Shown one piece after another: positions 17,056 to 26,033 of a DNA stretch of 64,000 nucleotides. A program made the position numbers and the translations under genes. Origin of the DNA: Plesiocystis pacifica SIR-1 (GTDB taxonomy: Bacteria; Myxococcota_A; Polyangia; Nannocystales; Nannocystaceae); assembly GCF_000170895.1 (NCBI RefSeq), contig NZ_ABCS01000022.1:1-64000 (forward strand). Reading direction: 5' to 3'. Position 1 is the first letter of the stretch. Each line of letters begins with the position of its first letter. The notes under the pieces are model-generated. The model was not told the origin of the DNA. It was given only the letters and a program-made list of their open reading frames with translations, and did not search any database.

Positions 17056-18447
17056 ATGCGCTGTCCACGTCTGCATGCCGCCCCAATCGCGGCCGTGCTC
17101 ACCTTACTGTCGGCCCCAGCGCTCGCGGCAGAGCCGGGGAGCTCGGGCCTGCTCGGCGGTGAACAAGCCGAACCTTGCGCCTGGCCGACGGCCGCGACGG
17201 CGGGCTTTGGTGCCGGCCTCACCGGCTTTCGCTGCGGCGCGACCTTGATCCACCCCCAGGTCATCGTCACCCTCGACCAGTGCATCGAGGGCGCGCTCGG
17301 CTTCACCGGCGCGCGCTTCGGCGACGGGCCCGAAGAGGGCAGCTTCCAGGAGACCGAGGGCTCGGCCTTCGACATCGACCAGTACTGCACCGTCCACCCC
17401 AGCGCGCCCTTTGGCGTGTGCGTGCTGCCCGAGCCCGTCGACGTGGCCATCAACCCGATCGTCTACGGCTGCGAGACGGGGGTGTTCGAGGTCGGCCGCC
17501 CCGTGGCCATGGCGGGCTTTGGGCCCACGGTCTTCGGCGAGAGCTCGACGCTCTACAAGCACTGGGGCGAGAACACGATCCAGACCTTCAACGACGGCAG
17601 CGTGATGGTCTCCGACCAGGGCGCGGTCGGCTGCCAGCAGCTCGACGTCGGCAGCCCGCTCTACGTCGAGTACCCCGACGGCACCTGGCACCTCGCGGGC
17701 ATGGCCATCGACACCGTCGACTGCGAGGGCACGACCAACTACCTGCGCCTCGACATGTACGTCCCGTGGATCGAGGCGACCCTCGGGGTCGACGTGACCC
17801 CCTGCCACGACGCCGACGGCACCTGGAATCCGACCTCGATCTGCTCAGAGCTGTCCATGGCCGGCCCCGACGGCGGCGGCGGCTCGTGGTCGCAGTGGTG
17901 CCCGAACCTGCCCACGCTCCCCTTCAGCGAGACCTGCGGGCCCGCGGCGGGCGTCGAGCCAGGCGAGCCCTCGGTCGAGATCGCCGACCCCGAGGACGGG
18001 GCCGAGTTCGCCCTCGGCGAGGAGCTCGAGATCGCCGTCCACGTCGACCACCCCGTCGTCGAGGTCGCCATCGAGGTCGACGGCCAGGTCCAGAGCGCCA
18101 CGGACTCGAGCTGGCCCTACGGCTTTGACGGCGTGTCCTTCCCCGAGGGCAGCTACACCCTGGCCGCCGTCGCCCTCGGCGAGGACGGGGTGACCCGAAC
18201 GTCGGCGCCCGTCGTCGTCTACGTCGGGGTGGAGAACGAAGACACCGACACAGACACCGGCACCGGCAACGACGACGAGGCCGGCGACGAAGGCGACGGG
18301 ACCGGCGACGATGATGCCGCTGCCGACGGCGAGGCCGAGGGCTGCGCCTGTCGGGCGGACGCGGGCGGCCGCGGGCCCTGGGGGCTCGGCCTGCTGGTGC
18401 TCTTGGGCCGGGGTCGCCGCAGCCGGCGACGACCCAGCGACAGGTAG
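17056..18447 (+). CDS. Trypsin-like pseudoprotease with MYXO-CTERM tail
   Basis: A 463-residue exported protein with a Sec signal (ending ALAAE). Residues 45-265 resemble a chymotrypsin-fold domain: FRCGATLIHPQVIVTLDQC corresponds to the usual CGGSLI...TAAHC, and DVAINPI to the Asp segment. However, Gln75 replaces the catalytic His, and the GDSGGP motif reads LDVGSP, so Val198 replaces the catalytic Ser. It is probably not a peptidase. An Ig-like/cadherin-like beta domain follows (about 300-395), then an acidic DT-rich linker and a MYXO-CTERM tail (EGCACRA..., GGRG, hydrophobic helix, Arg-rich end) for surface sorting by a myxosortase. It shares an inverted repeat with the divergent Cys-rich lipoprotein gene. 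Confidence 0.75.
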   Translation: MRCPRLHAAPIAAVLTLLSAPALAAEPGSSGLLGGEQAEPCAWPTAATAGFGAGLTGFRCGATLIHPQVIVTLDQCIEGALGFTGARFGDGPEEGSFQETEGSAFDIDQYCTVHPSAPFGVCVLPEPVDVAINPIVYGCETGVFEVGRPVAMAGFGPTVFGESSTLYKHWGENTIQTFNDGSVMVSDQGAVGCQQLDVGSPLYVEYPDGTWHLAGMAIDTVDCEGTTNYLRLDMYVPWIEATLGVDVTPCHDADGTWNPTSICSELSMAGPDGGGGSWSQWCPNLPTLPFSETCGPAAGVEPGEPSVEIADPEDGAEFALGEELEIAVHVDHPVVEVAIEVDGQVQSATDSSWPYGFDGVSFPEGSYTLAAVALGEDGVTRTSAPVVVYVGVENEDTDTDTGTGNDDEAGDEGDGTGDDDAAADGEAEGCACRADAGGRGPWGLGLLVLLGRGRRSRRRPSDR

Positions 18448-18460
18448 GCCCAGCCCCTGC

Positions 18461-20272
18461 TCAGGTGTCCCCCGTGCCCGACTCGGCCTCCGCCTCCGCC
18501 CGGCGCGTGTCGAGCATCTCCTGCCCGAGGTGGACCAGGTAAAAGGCGATGTGCATGGGGACGAGCCACGGCGCCAGCTCGCGCATGGGCCCGTGGACGT
18601 AGTAGCCGACGAGGGCCACGAGGGTGCCGACGATCATCGGGTGCGGCACGACGTTGTAGGGGAAGCTGGTGACCCGGCGCGGCTGCACCTGGCCCAGCTC
18701 GACGCCGAAGTAGGTCTGGTCGAGGCCCAGGGCGTAGGTCGCCGCGCTGGCCAGGCCGTAGCCCCCGAGGATCAGGCCCAGGGACAACCAGTTGATCCCG
18801 TGGCTGGCGATGGTCGAGACGTAGAGGCCCAGGAGCATCGCGTGCGCGACGGTCCGGAACAGCAGCGCGTCCCGCTTGAACTCGCCGAAGCTGATCGACT
18901 CGCGCAGGTGGAAGACCGCGATGTAGAGCAGGTAGTGGACGAAGCTGGCCCCGATCAGCAGGGGCAGCATGGACTGGCTGGCCGCGCTGGCGATGCCCAG
19001 GGCCGCGATGTAGGCCAGGTTGGTCAGCCCCGCGTGCAGGCCGAGGAAGTTGAAGGTCTTGGTCGTCCCCAGCACCAGGTTGGTCGCCGCCCGCTGGATG
19101 AGGTTCTTGGGGGTCAGCGTGGCCACGAAGAGCGCCCGGGCGCGGTCGTCGTAGTAGCCCGTGGCTCGGGCCAGGAGCTCGCCCCAGGTGCGCAGGAACT
19201 TGGGGTAGACGACGTAGTGGAGCTTGAGCACGCAGCGCTGCTCGGGGTCCTGGCGACCCGGCAGGTCGCAGATGTAGTGGGGCTCGCGGTTGAAGTCGAA
19301 GGCCAGGAAGTCGGCCTTGGTCAGCACGTAGGACAGGGGCTCGTTGTGGACCGTGGGGTGGATGAAGCGGGTCTGGACCCGGGAGTTCTCGGTCACCGCC
19401 AACAGGCCGCGGTAGACCGTCGCGAACGGCCACACGGCGAAGGGCCCGTCGACGTGCGGCATGTAAAAGACCGTGTCGCTGCTGCGCTGGGCGTTGGCGG
19501 CCGCGACGTAGATCTCGTTCATCTCCGGCACGATCTCCACGGCCCAGCCCGGGTGCACGCGCTCGAAGGCGGCGCGCAGCTCCTCGCTCTCGGCCAGGCG
19601 CTGGAGCGCGGCCTGGATGTCCGCGGGCGGATCGTGGAACCACCAGTGCGTCGTGTGATCCTCGCTCGGCTCTTGCTCGGCGACCCAGCGGCGCACGAGC
19701 TCGATGTCGGCGAGGGCGACCGCGTCGTGGAGGGTCGTGTCGACGATGCGCACCCGGGGCAGGAACACGCGCAGCCGCGACAGGTGGGGCACGACGGCGG
19801 CGAACACCAGGGGCACGAGCAGCCAGGTGTGGATGCCCAGATCGCGCAACGCCAGGCGCTGGAACTTCCCGTCTTCGTCGCCCTGGTAGGTGCTCTGGAA
19901 GGTCTTCTCCCCCGAGATCCCGTGCGCGGCGTCCTGCAGCAGGTAGCCCGCGGCGAGGGCCGCCGCGTAGGCCCACCACGGCGCGTCGAGGACCTGGGTC
20001 GCCTGCATGGCCGCGGCGGCGATGCCCCCGAGCAGGACCGTCGACGCCAGCCACAGGCCGCGGGGCGCCACGGAGACGAGGCTCAGCGCGTAGACCAGCG
20101 CCAGGCCGGCCGCGGCCATGGGGTGGACCAGGGCCGCCAGCCCAAAGGCGCCGAACAGGCCCAGCGGCGTGGTCAGGAGGTGCAGGGCGACGTTGGTCGG
20201 GTCGCGGTGGCAGGCCAGGAACTCGCGCTCGAGCTCGGCCCACATCCCAGGCTGTTCGCTGGTGCCGGACAT
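18461..20272 (-). CDS. Fusion: Mpo1-like - dioxygenase-like - PEMT-like membrane protein
   Basis: A 603-residue membrane protein with three parts. Residues 10-150 resemble the DUF962/Mpo1 family (FLACHRDPTNVALHLL..., four hydrophobic segments, LLQDAAHGISGEKTF). Yeast Mpo1 is an iron-dependent dioxygenase of 2-hydroxy fatty acids. Residues 165-400 are soluble and contain an H-x-D...H arrangement: PHVDGPF near 272 and PHYICDL near 332, followed by VLKLHY. That pattern is compatible with an Fe(II)/2-oxoglutarate dioxygenase, but this is inferred. Residues 420-590 are hydrophobic and end in TSFPYNVVPHPMIVGT, like phosphatidylethanolamine N-methyltransferases. The combination points to lipid modification. 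ATG 20272 is chosen over an upstream TTG. A terminator separates it from the upstream operon. Confidence 0.65.
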   Translation of the reverse strand: MSGTSEQPGMWAELEREFLACHRDPTNVALHLLTTPLGLFGAFGLAALVHPMAAAGLALVYALSLVSVAPRGLWLASTVLLGGIAAAAMQATQVLDAPWWAYAAALAAGYLLQDAAHGISGEKTFQSTYQGDEDGKFQRLALRDLGIHTWLLVPLVFAAVVPHLSRLRVFLPRVRIVDTTLHDAVALADIELVRRWVAEQEPSEDHTTHWWFHDPPADIQAALQRLAESEELRAAFERVHPGWAVEIVPEMNEIYVAAANAQRSSDTVFYMPHVDGPFAVWPFATVYRGLLAVTENSRVQTRFIHPTVHNEPLSYVLTKADFLAFDFNREPHYICDLPGRQDPEQRCVLKLHYVVYPKFLRTWGELLARATGYYDDRARALFVATLTPKNLIQRAATNLVLGTTKTFNFLGLHAGLTNLAYIAALGIASAASQSMLPLLIGASFVHYLLYIAVFHLRESISFGEFKRDALLFRTVAHAMLLGLYVSTIASHGINWLSLGLILGGYGLASAATYALGLDQTYFGVELGQVQPRRVTSFPYNVVPHPMIVGTLVALVGYYVHGPMRELAPWLVPMHIAFYLVHLGQEMLDTRRAEAEAESGTGDT

Positions 20273-20326
20273 CGTGACCCGGGATGGTAGTCCCTCCGCC
20301 CCCGGCTTTTGCGACAACCATGCAAA

Positions 20327-20356
20327 GAGCCGCTCCAGGCAGTCCTGAAGCGGCTC
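20327..20356 (-). terminator. Stem-loop terminator after the OmpA-like operon
   Basis: Arms at 20327-20339 and 20344-20356 (GAGCCGCT...CAGG against CCTG...AGCGGCTC), one internal mismatch, 4-nt loop. Read on the minus strand it is followed by TTTGC. It lies 63 bp after the stop codon of the small AgmX-like lipoprotein gene. Confidence 0.6.
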
Positions 20357-20419
20357 ACGAGCGCCTTCCGCTGCGCGGGGCGCGTTTTTTGCTGGCGCCG
20401 CCTCAGGCAGCGCCGGTGC

Positions 20420-20770
20420 TCAGGACTTCTCCCAGGTGAAGGTCGCCGAGCCGTCGCGCATGTCGCCACGCTCGATGGCGACGCCGGTGATGGCCTTGGC
20501 CACGCAGGCTCCGACCTCGGCGCTCGCGGTGCTGGCCTTCTCGTCGACGGTGGCGTCGGCGACGGTGCCGGTCTTCTTTTGGACGGTGAAGTTGACGACG
20601 ACCTTGCCAGGCTCGCCGTTGAAGCAGCCCTCGATCTCGGCGTTCTTGGTGTCGACGGCCGAGCGGGTGACCTTGCGGTAGTCCTCGGGCCCGCGGGCGA
20701 TGCAGGCGGTGGTCAGGGCGGCGAGGCCCAGGCAGAGGCTGGCGCGGATGATGGTCGATTTCGTGTTCAT
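20420..20770 (-). CDS. Small AgmX/PglI-like lipoprotein
   Basis: A 116-residue lipoprotein (signal ending LTTAC). The mature part has a single domain with EIEGCF, VVVNFTVQKKTGTV and VGACVAKAI, the order seen in AgmX/PglI C-terminal domains and comparable to the lipoprotein at 62-544. It has a good ribosome-binding site (GAGGAG, 6 nt before ATG 20770). It lies 18 bp downstream of the OmpA-like gene, so the two probably form one operon that ends at the stem-loop at 20327-20356. A role in the envelope or peptidoglycan layer is inferred from this pairing. Confidence 0.65.
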   Translation of the reverse strand: MNTKSTIIRASLCLGLAALTTACIARGPEDYRKVTRSAVDTKNAEIEGCFNGEPGKVVVNFTVQKKTGTVADATVDEKASTASAEVGACVAKAITGVAIERGDMRDGSATFTWEKS

Positions 20771-20788
20771 GATGGACTCCTCGACGGC

Positions 20789-21337
20789 TCAGTTCCCGCG
20801 GGCGGGGGCTTCTTCGGGCTTGATGATCTTGAACTCGACGCGGCGGTTTTGTCGCTTACCCTCCTCCGTCGACTCGTCGGCGATCGGTTCGGTCTCGCCC
20901 TTGCCCTCGGAGGTCACGCGCGAGGCGTCGACGCCGTGGCCCGCGAGGTAGTCGGCGACAGCCTTGGCCCGCGCCGTCGACAGCTCCATGTTGTGCTTGT
21001 CGCTGCCTTCGGTGCTGGTGTGCCCGATGATGTCGAGCATGGGCAGCTCGGGGTGAGCGTTCATGACCTCGGCGACGTCGTCGAGGATCTCGAAGGAGTC
21101 CTCGAGGATCTCGGCCGAGTCGTGGGCGAAGTGGATCTTGCCGTCGATGATGATGTGATCACCCTCGAGCTTGGCGTGCCCGGTCTGGGGGGGCTCGGGC
21201 TCGGGCGCGGGCTCAGCAGTGGGGGCAGAGGCGTAGCGGATCGAGTCGTTGAACGCGATCGGCCCGCAAGCCGTGAGCAGCATGCCCAGGCTGAGGGCGA
21301 CGCCGACGGTCGCGGTGGAGAAGAGCTTGGCTCGCAT
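20789..21337 (-). CDS. OmpA-family peptidoglycan-associated lipoprotein
   Basis: A 182-residue lipoprotein (signal ending LLTAC). After a short Pro/Glu-rich linker, residues 60-175 form an OmpA C-terminal domain: IHFAHDSAEILEDSFEILDDVAEVM, then IIGHTSTEGSDKHNMELSTARAKAVADYL, which holds the Asp and Arg positions that bind meso-diaminopimelate, and a final NRRVEFKI strand. The protein would anchor the outer membrane to peptidoglycan in the way Pal does. It is shorter than full OmpA because there is no beta-barrel. ATG 21337 is chosen; the frame stays open upstream but lacks a signal there. It is the first gene of a two-gene operon. Confidence 0.85.
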   Translation of the reverse strand: MRAKLFSTATVGVALSLGMLLTACGPIAFNDSIRYASAPTAEPAPEPEPPQTGHAKLEGDHIIIDGKIHFAHDSAEILEDSFEILDDVAEVMNAHPELPMLDIIGHTSTEGSDKHNMELSTARAKAVADYLAGHGVDASRVTSEGKGETEPIADESTEEGKRQNRRVEFKIIKPEEAPARGN

Positions 21338-21536
21338 GCCGGTATTCGCGCATACCCACGCACGAATCGCAACCGCTTCCCGAGAGAGAGACCTCCCCTC
21401 GGACTGGAAAAAATGCGTTGAATGTTTCCGCTCACTCACACCGCTGGACCTCCGAGGGCCCGCGGAGGCGCTCTAACGCACCCTCGCGCCGCCCTCGGAG
21501 CTACCAAGACGATCGCTCGGCGTATTTGTAGCGAGC

Positions 21537-21911
21537 TCAAAAACACAGCGAACGCGGCTCGCCCCCCACGTCGACCGCCTCGCAACGCATTCCACTCGGA
21601 CATTCGGCCGCGGAACAATCGAGGGCACAGGCCGCGTCACCGCTTACAGCCACGCACACGGCCGGGGCCCCGCCGTGAGCTGGCTTCTCACAGCTGCTGG
21701 CGTCGCCGAGGCTGCACGGCTCGGTGCAAAAGCCGGGTTCGTCGGCGGGGCGCAGGCACCAATCGCTCTCGCAGTCGGTCCCGTCCTGACAGCCGGCATA
21801 GGACGCGCCGACCTCGAAGGGGTTGTCGGTGTCGCTGACCGGGTCGACCTCGATGCTCCCCGGCTCGGCGCAGGCGAGCCCAAAGACCACCGCGGACAGC
21901 GCGAACATCAT
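21537..21911 (-). CDS. Small Cys-rich lipoprotein
   Basis: About 124 residues. A hydrophobic signal ends with GLAC, then SIEVDPVSDTDNPFEVG and a domain with ten or so Cys (CQDGTDCESDWCLRPADEPGFC...CSLGDASSCEK...CALDCSAAEC...RCEAV...LCF). The Cys spacing resembles small disulfide-rich extracellular modules in other lipoproteins of this window (for example 682-1509). The start is uncertain: tandem ATGs at 21911 and 21908, or a GTG at 21923. The longer open frame to 22121 overlaps the promoter region of the divergent hydrolase gene. Function unknown. Confidence 0.55.
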   Translation of the reverse strand: MMFALSAVVFGLACAEPGSIEVDPVSDTDNPFEVGASYAGCQDGTDCESDWCLRPADEPGFCTEPCSLGDASSCEKPAHGGAPAVCVAVSGDAACALDCSAAECPSGMRCEAVDVGGEPRSLCF

Positions 21912-22119
21912 CGGCGAGAGCACGCCGCCAACGAACTTGGCAGGCCAGGCGCTGCCAACCCAATTGGCTGTAATTCGCTTACCTGCGGGCCCCTTTGCGT
22001 CGCTTTGCACGGATTCTAGGATGCTCCATGCGCGTGTTTTTTCCAGGTCTCGGCGCAGACAATTTTGCTTCTCGCGGCGGAGCTTGAAACGCCCCCGTGT
22101 CCTGGTCGAAGGTGGAGCC

Positions 22120-23244
22120 ATGGGCCTGCTCCACTCCCCCGTGAGCCTCTACGCCGGCGCCCGGCGTGAGCGCGTCGAGGCTTGCCCGCGCTTCGTCGAC
22201 GGCGAGTTTTGCAACACCGCGCCGGTCGGCCCGGGGCTCCAAGAGGGCAGCAGCCGGGGGGTGATGCGCGAGTTCTTCTTCAGCCGCGCGCGGCGGATGC
22301 CCAGCGAGCCCCTGCCGACCCTCGACCCCCGCCCGGGCTGGGCGCAGGCCCCGGACACCGGGCTGCGGGCGACCTGGCTGGGGCACTCCACGGTGCTCGT
22401 GGAGATCGACGGCCTGCGCGTGCTGACCGATCCGGTGTGGTGCAAGCGCGCCTCGCCCTCGCAGCTCATGGGCCCCAAGCGCTTCCAGCCCGTGCCCGTG
22501 ACCGTCGCCCAGCTGCCCGAGCTCGACGCGGTGGTCCTGTCCCACGACCACTACGACCACCTCGACGCCGCCGCGATCGCCGAGCTCGGGCGCAGCGGCG
22601 TGCCGATCTACACCTCCCTCGGCGTCGGCCTGCGCCTCGAGCTCCTCGGCGTGCCCGCCCAGAACATCCACGAGCTCGACTGGTGGGAGTCGGCCCGGCT
22701 CGTGTCCCGGGACGGTCGCCGCGAGCTCCAGATCAGCGCCGCGCCCAGCCAGCACTTCTCCGGGCGCGGGCTCAACGATCGCAACGCCACCGCGTGGTCG
22801 AGCTTCGTGCTGACCAGCGAGCGCCACCGCGTGTTCTTCTCCGGCGACACCGGCCTGACCCCGGAGTTCGCCGAGATCGCCGCGCGCCTGGGGCCCTTCG
22901 ACCTGGTCATGCTCGAGGTCGGCGCCTTTCACCCGGCCTGGGGCCAGATCCACCTCGGCCCCGACAACGCCCTCGAGGCCCTCGCGCTCCTCGGCGGCGG
23001 GGCCTTCCTGCCCGTGCACTGGGGCACCTTCAACCTCGCCATCCACGACTGGGACCAGCCCGCCGAGCGCCTGTTCGAGCTGGCCCCCAGCCGGGGCGTG
23101 CAGCTGCTGATGCCCAAGATCGGCGCGCCGATCGAGCCCTCGCGGGTCGAGTGCACGGCGCCGTGGTGGCGCGAGCTGGCGACCCGCGAGCTCGGCACAG
23201 ACGCGCTGAGCCTCGACCCCATCCGCGTCGCGCCCCCGCTCTAG
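22120..23244 (+). CDS. NAPE-PLD-like metallo-beta-lactamase-fold hydrolase
   Basis: A 374-residue protein. The metallo-beta-lactamase fold signature HDHYDHLD (near residue 141) supplies the H-x-H-x-D-H metal ligands. A WLGHSTVLVEIDG strand, FFSGDTGLT with a metal-bridging Asp, and PVHWGTFNLA with the final His follow. This layout matches N-acyl-phosphatidylethanolamine phospholipase D and bacterial UlaG-like relatives, which hydrolyse phosphodiester or lactone bonds. No signal peptide is seen, so it is probably cytoplasmic or inner-membrane associated. ATG 22120 has GGTGGAG upstream. MoxR follows after 68 bp on the same strand. Confidence 0.8.
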   Translation: MGLLHSPVSLYAGARRERVEACPRFVDGEFCNTAPVGPGLQEGSSRGVMREFFFSRARRMPSEPLPTLDPRPGWAQAPDTGLRATWLGHSTVLVEIDGLRVLTDPVWCKRASPSQLMGPKRFQPVPVTVAQLPELDAVVLSHDHYDHLDAAAIAELGRSGVPIYTSLGVGLRLELLGVPAQNIHELDWWESARLVSRDGRRELQISAAPSQHFSGRGLNDRNATAWSSFVLTSERHRVFFSGDTGLTPEFAEIAARLGPFDLVMLEVGAFHPAWGQIHLGPDNALEALALLGGGAFLPVHWGTFNLAIHDWDQPAERLFELAPSRGVQLLMPKIGAPIEPSRVECTAPWWRELATRELGTDALSLDPIRVAPPL

Positions 23245-23312
23245 ACCTCCACGGACCCTGCCCCATCGGCTGTTTGCAGGCCTGGTCCCAGGCGGTATAC
23301 CCAGCGCTGCCC

Positions 23313-24341
23313 GTGACCGCCCCCGAGCCTTCCACAACCTCCGCTGGTGCGCCCTCGGACCTCGACACCCTGGCCCAGGTCGCGCGCACCCACGACCGAC
23401 TGATCGAGCAGATCGAGCGCCGCGTCGTCGGCCAGCGCGAGGTCGTCGAGCTCCTGCTCATCGCCCTGTTCGCCGGGGGCCACGCCCTGTTCGTCGGCGT
23501 GCCCGGCCTGGCCAAGACCCTGCTGGTCTCGAGCCTCGCCGAGGCCCTCGAGCTCGACTTCTCGCGCATCCAGTTCACCCCCGACCTGATGCCCAGCGAC
23601 ATCACCGGCTCGGAGGTGCTCGAGGAGGACGGCAGCGGCCGCCGGAGCTTCCGCTTCATCGCCGGGCCGGTGTTTTGCAACCTGCTGCTCGCCGACGAGA
23701 TCAACCGGACCCCGCCCAAGACCCAGGCGGCCCTGCTCCAGGCCATGCAGGAGGCGCGGGTCAGCGCGGGCGGAAAGACCCACCCGCTGCCGCCGCCCTT
23801 CCACGTGTTCGCGACCCAAAACCCCATCGAGCAAGAGGGCACCTACCCCCTGCCCGAGGCCCAGCTCGACCGCTTCATGCTCGAGATCCTCGTCGACTAC
23901 CCCGACGAGGACGCCGAGCGGCGCATCGTCGCCATGGCCTCGAGCGCGGCCGTGGACCAGCGCGCCGCGATCACCCCCGTGCTCACCCCCGCCGAGCTCA
24001 CCCGCCTCCAGGAGCTGGTCCGCCGGGTCCCCGTCCCGCCCTCGGTCGTCGACCACGTCGTCGCCCTGCTGCGCGCGACCCGACCCACGGAGGAGCGCTG
24101 CCCCGCCGGCCTGCGCGAGCTGCTGCGCTGGGGCGCCGGGCCGCGGGCGGGTCAGCAGCTCGTGCTCGCGGCCCAGGCCCGGGCGGCCCTGCGCGGGAGC
24201 GAGAGCGTGTCGATCGGCGACGTCCGAGCCCTCGTCCGGCCCGTGTTCCGCCACCGCCTCGTGCCCAGCTTCGCCGCCGAGAGCCGCGGGGTCAGCCGCG
24301 ACGAGATCCTCACCCGCGTGCTCGAGGCCGTGCTGCCCTGA
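23313..24341 (+). CDS. MoxR-family AAA+ ATPase
   Basis: A 342-residue AAA+ protein of the MoxR group. Walker A is GVPGLAKT (near residue 63), Walker B LLADEINR (near 127), sensor 1 FATQNPIEQEGTYPLPEAQLDRF, and the C-terminal lid ends in a REILTRVL-like helix. MoxR ATPases act as chaperones that mature or activate partner proteins, often encoded nearby with VWA domains (DUF58). No VWA or DUF58 gene is present here, so it is an orphan in this window. The start is the GTG at 23313, just before a low-complexity leader. It converges on nagZ. Confidence 0.9.
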   Translation: MTAPEPSTTSAGAPSDLDTLAQVARTHDRLIEQIERRVVGQREVVELLLIALFAGGHALFVGVPGLAKTLLVSSLAEALELDFSRIQFTPDLMPSDITGSEVLEEDGSGRRSFRFIAGPVFCNLLLADEINRTPPKTQAALLQAMQEARVSAGGKTHPLPPPFHVFATQNPIEQEGTYPLPEAQLDRFMLEILVDYPDEDAERRIVAMASSAAVDQRAAITPVLTPAELTRLQELVRRVPVPPSVVDHVVALLRATRPTEERCPAGLRELLRWGAGPRAGQQLVLAAQARAALRGSESVSIGDVRALVRPVFRHRLVPSFAAESRGVSRDEILTRVLEAVLP

Positions 24342-24371
24342 GCTCCCACGCGAGAGCGCTCGCGGCTTCGC

Positions 24372-25465
24372 TCAGGCCCGCTCGGTCGGGTCGAAGCTCG
24401 GCCCGGCGACGCCCTCGAGCTCTTGCCCCTCGCGCAGCGCCGACGCCAGCGCGCGGTGGCTCGCAAAGGGCGGCCCCGGCTCGGTCAGGGCCACGACCTT
24501 CGGCGCCGCGAAGCGCTCCTTGAACGCGATCAGGCGGCGCAGGGCGTCCTCGACCACGCCGTCCGGCGCACGCTCGAGCTTCGCCAGGCACTCCTCGCGC
24601 AGGTCGGCCGCCGAGCAAGCCAAGACTACGTCGACGCCGGCTCGCAGGGCGCCGACGCTGCGCGCTTCGACCGAGAAGTGATCCGCGACCGCGCGCATCT
24701 CGATGTCGTCGCTGAGCACCAGGCCGTCGTAGCCGAGCTGGTCGCGCAGCAAGCCCATGACCTCGGGGGAGAGGGTCGCCGGGCGCTGGCGTCGAGCTTG
24801 GGGAAGAGCACGTGGGCGGTCATGATCGTCGCCACCTCGGCCTCGATGACGGCGCTAAAGGGCGGGAGCTCGACCCGCTCGAGGCGCTCGAGGTCCAGGT
24901 CCAGGCGCGGCAGGGCCAGGTGGCTGTCGAGGTCCGTGTCGCCGTGGCCGGGGAAGTGCTTGGCGCAGGCCGCCACGCCGGCCGCCTGCATGGCGCGGAT
25001 GAAGGCCGCCCCGTGGGCCCCGACCGTGGCCGGGTCGCGGGCGAAGCTCCGGTCTCCGATGACGGGGTTGTCCGGGTTGCTGTCGACGTCGACGACGGGC
25101 GCGAAGTCCAGGTCGAAGCCGCAGTCGAGCAGCTCGAGGGCGAGGGCCCGGGCGAAGCGAGCCGTGTCCTCGGGCGCGCGAGCCCCCAGGGTGCGCATCG
25201 GCGGCCACTCGGTCCACGGGTCGCGCAGACGCTGGACCCGACCGCCCTCTTGGTCGAGGGCCACGGTCAAGGGCGCGTCGGCGGGGGCGAGGGCGTGGAG
25301 CTCGGCGACGACGCGGCGCACCTGGGCGGGGTCCCCGATGTTGCGCTTGAACAGGATCACGCCGCCGACCCGGCCCTCACGCACGCGCTCGCGCAAATCG
25401 GGCGGGATCTCGAGGCCGTGAAAGCCCACGAACAAGAGCTGGCCAGGATGCCACTTGCTGCTCAC
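24372..25465 (-). pseudogene. nagZ: Beta-N-acetylhexosaminidase NagZ, single frameshift
   Basis: A glycoside hydrolase family 3 enzyme that removes N-acetylglucosamine from 1,6-anhydro-muropeptides in cell-wall recycling. The first segment (25465 down to about 24791) has GQLLFVGFHG, VALDQEGGRVQRL, AKHFPGHGDTDLDSH (with the Asp/His pair of NagZ) and AHVLFPKLD. The reading frame then shifts, and the rest follows in another frame: RPATLSPEVMGLLRDQLGYDGLVLSDDIEM, which carries the catalytic Asp nucleophile, to the stop at 24372. Adding one base near 24790 restores a full-length protein of about 364 residues. The GTG start is at 25465. A sequencing error is as likely as true inactivation. Confidence 0.85.
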
Positions 25466-26033
25466 GGGCGCAGGGTACCCCGGCGACTCCGCGGCGAGGC
25501 CTACAGGCCGCGTTTGGCGCAACTCACGCCCCAACCGCCCATGGGGCGGCCTGCATCGGGCCGAAGCTCGGGGCCCTGCCGTGGGCGACCAAGGCGCAGG
25601 CTCGCGCATCCGGGGTCGACGAAGCCCCGGGCAGGCGTTGCGAAACTAGCGCGATTGTCTCGCCTCACTGCGCGCAGAACCGATCCGCGAGCGCCTCCAG
25701 CCTGGAGGTCTCGCTAGACACGCGCGGGCTGGTGATCAAGACTTGGTCCGCAGCGAAAGGGCGAGTGCCAAGCTGGCACGAATCAGGAACTGGTCGATGC
25801 ACGCCATGGAGGCTTCACACACGATCGCGAGCAGTGCTGCTCACTCGTCCCCGTGGGGGGCGAACTCGATGGTGGTTGCCATGGCCAGCGGCCCTGCGTG
25901 CGCGGCACCCTCGGGTGGTGCGCGGCCTCGCTCGTCTCGCGCTCCAAGCCCGCCGCGTCCGCTCCCGCCGACGTGAGCTGCCCCTGCTCTCCGTTTTCCC
26001 CTGGGCCCTCGCCCGACCCAAGTTGAGTCCGAC
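25466..26033. other. Non-coding region with hairpins
   Basis: A 568-base gap between the start of nagZ and the acyl carrier protein gene. No convincing protein, tRNA or rRNA is seen in either strand. It holds a nested hairpin at 25687-25714 (GCGAG...CCTCC, loop AGCCT, GGAGG...CTCGC). It should contain the promoters of nagZ (leftward) and of the ACP gene (rightward), but I cannot point to clear -35/-10 boxes. Confidence 0.4.

Noticed and set aside
25466..26033. A possible RNA gene in the gap before the ACP gene
   Set aside because: I checked for tRNA-like cloverleaf features and conserved RNA motifs by eye and saw only a single nested hairpin at 25687-25714.
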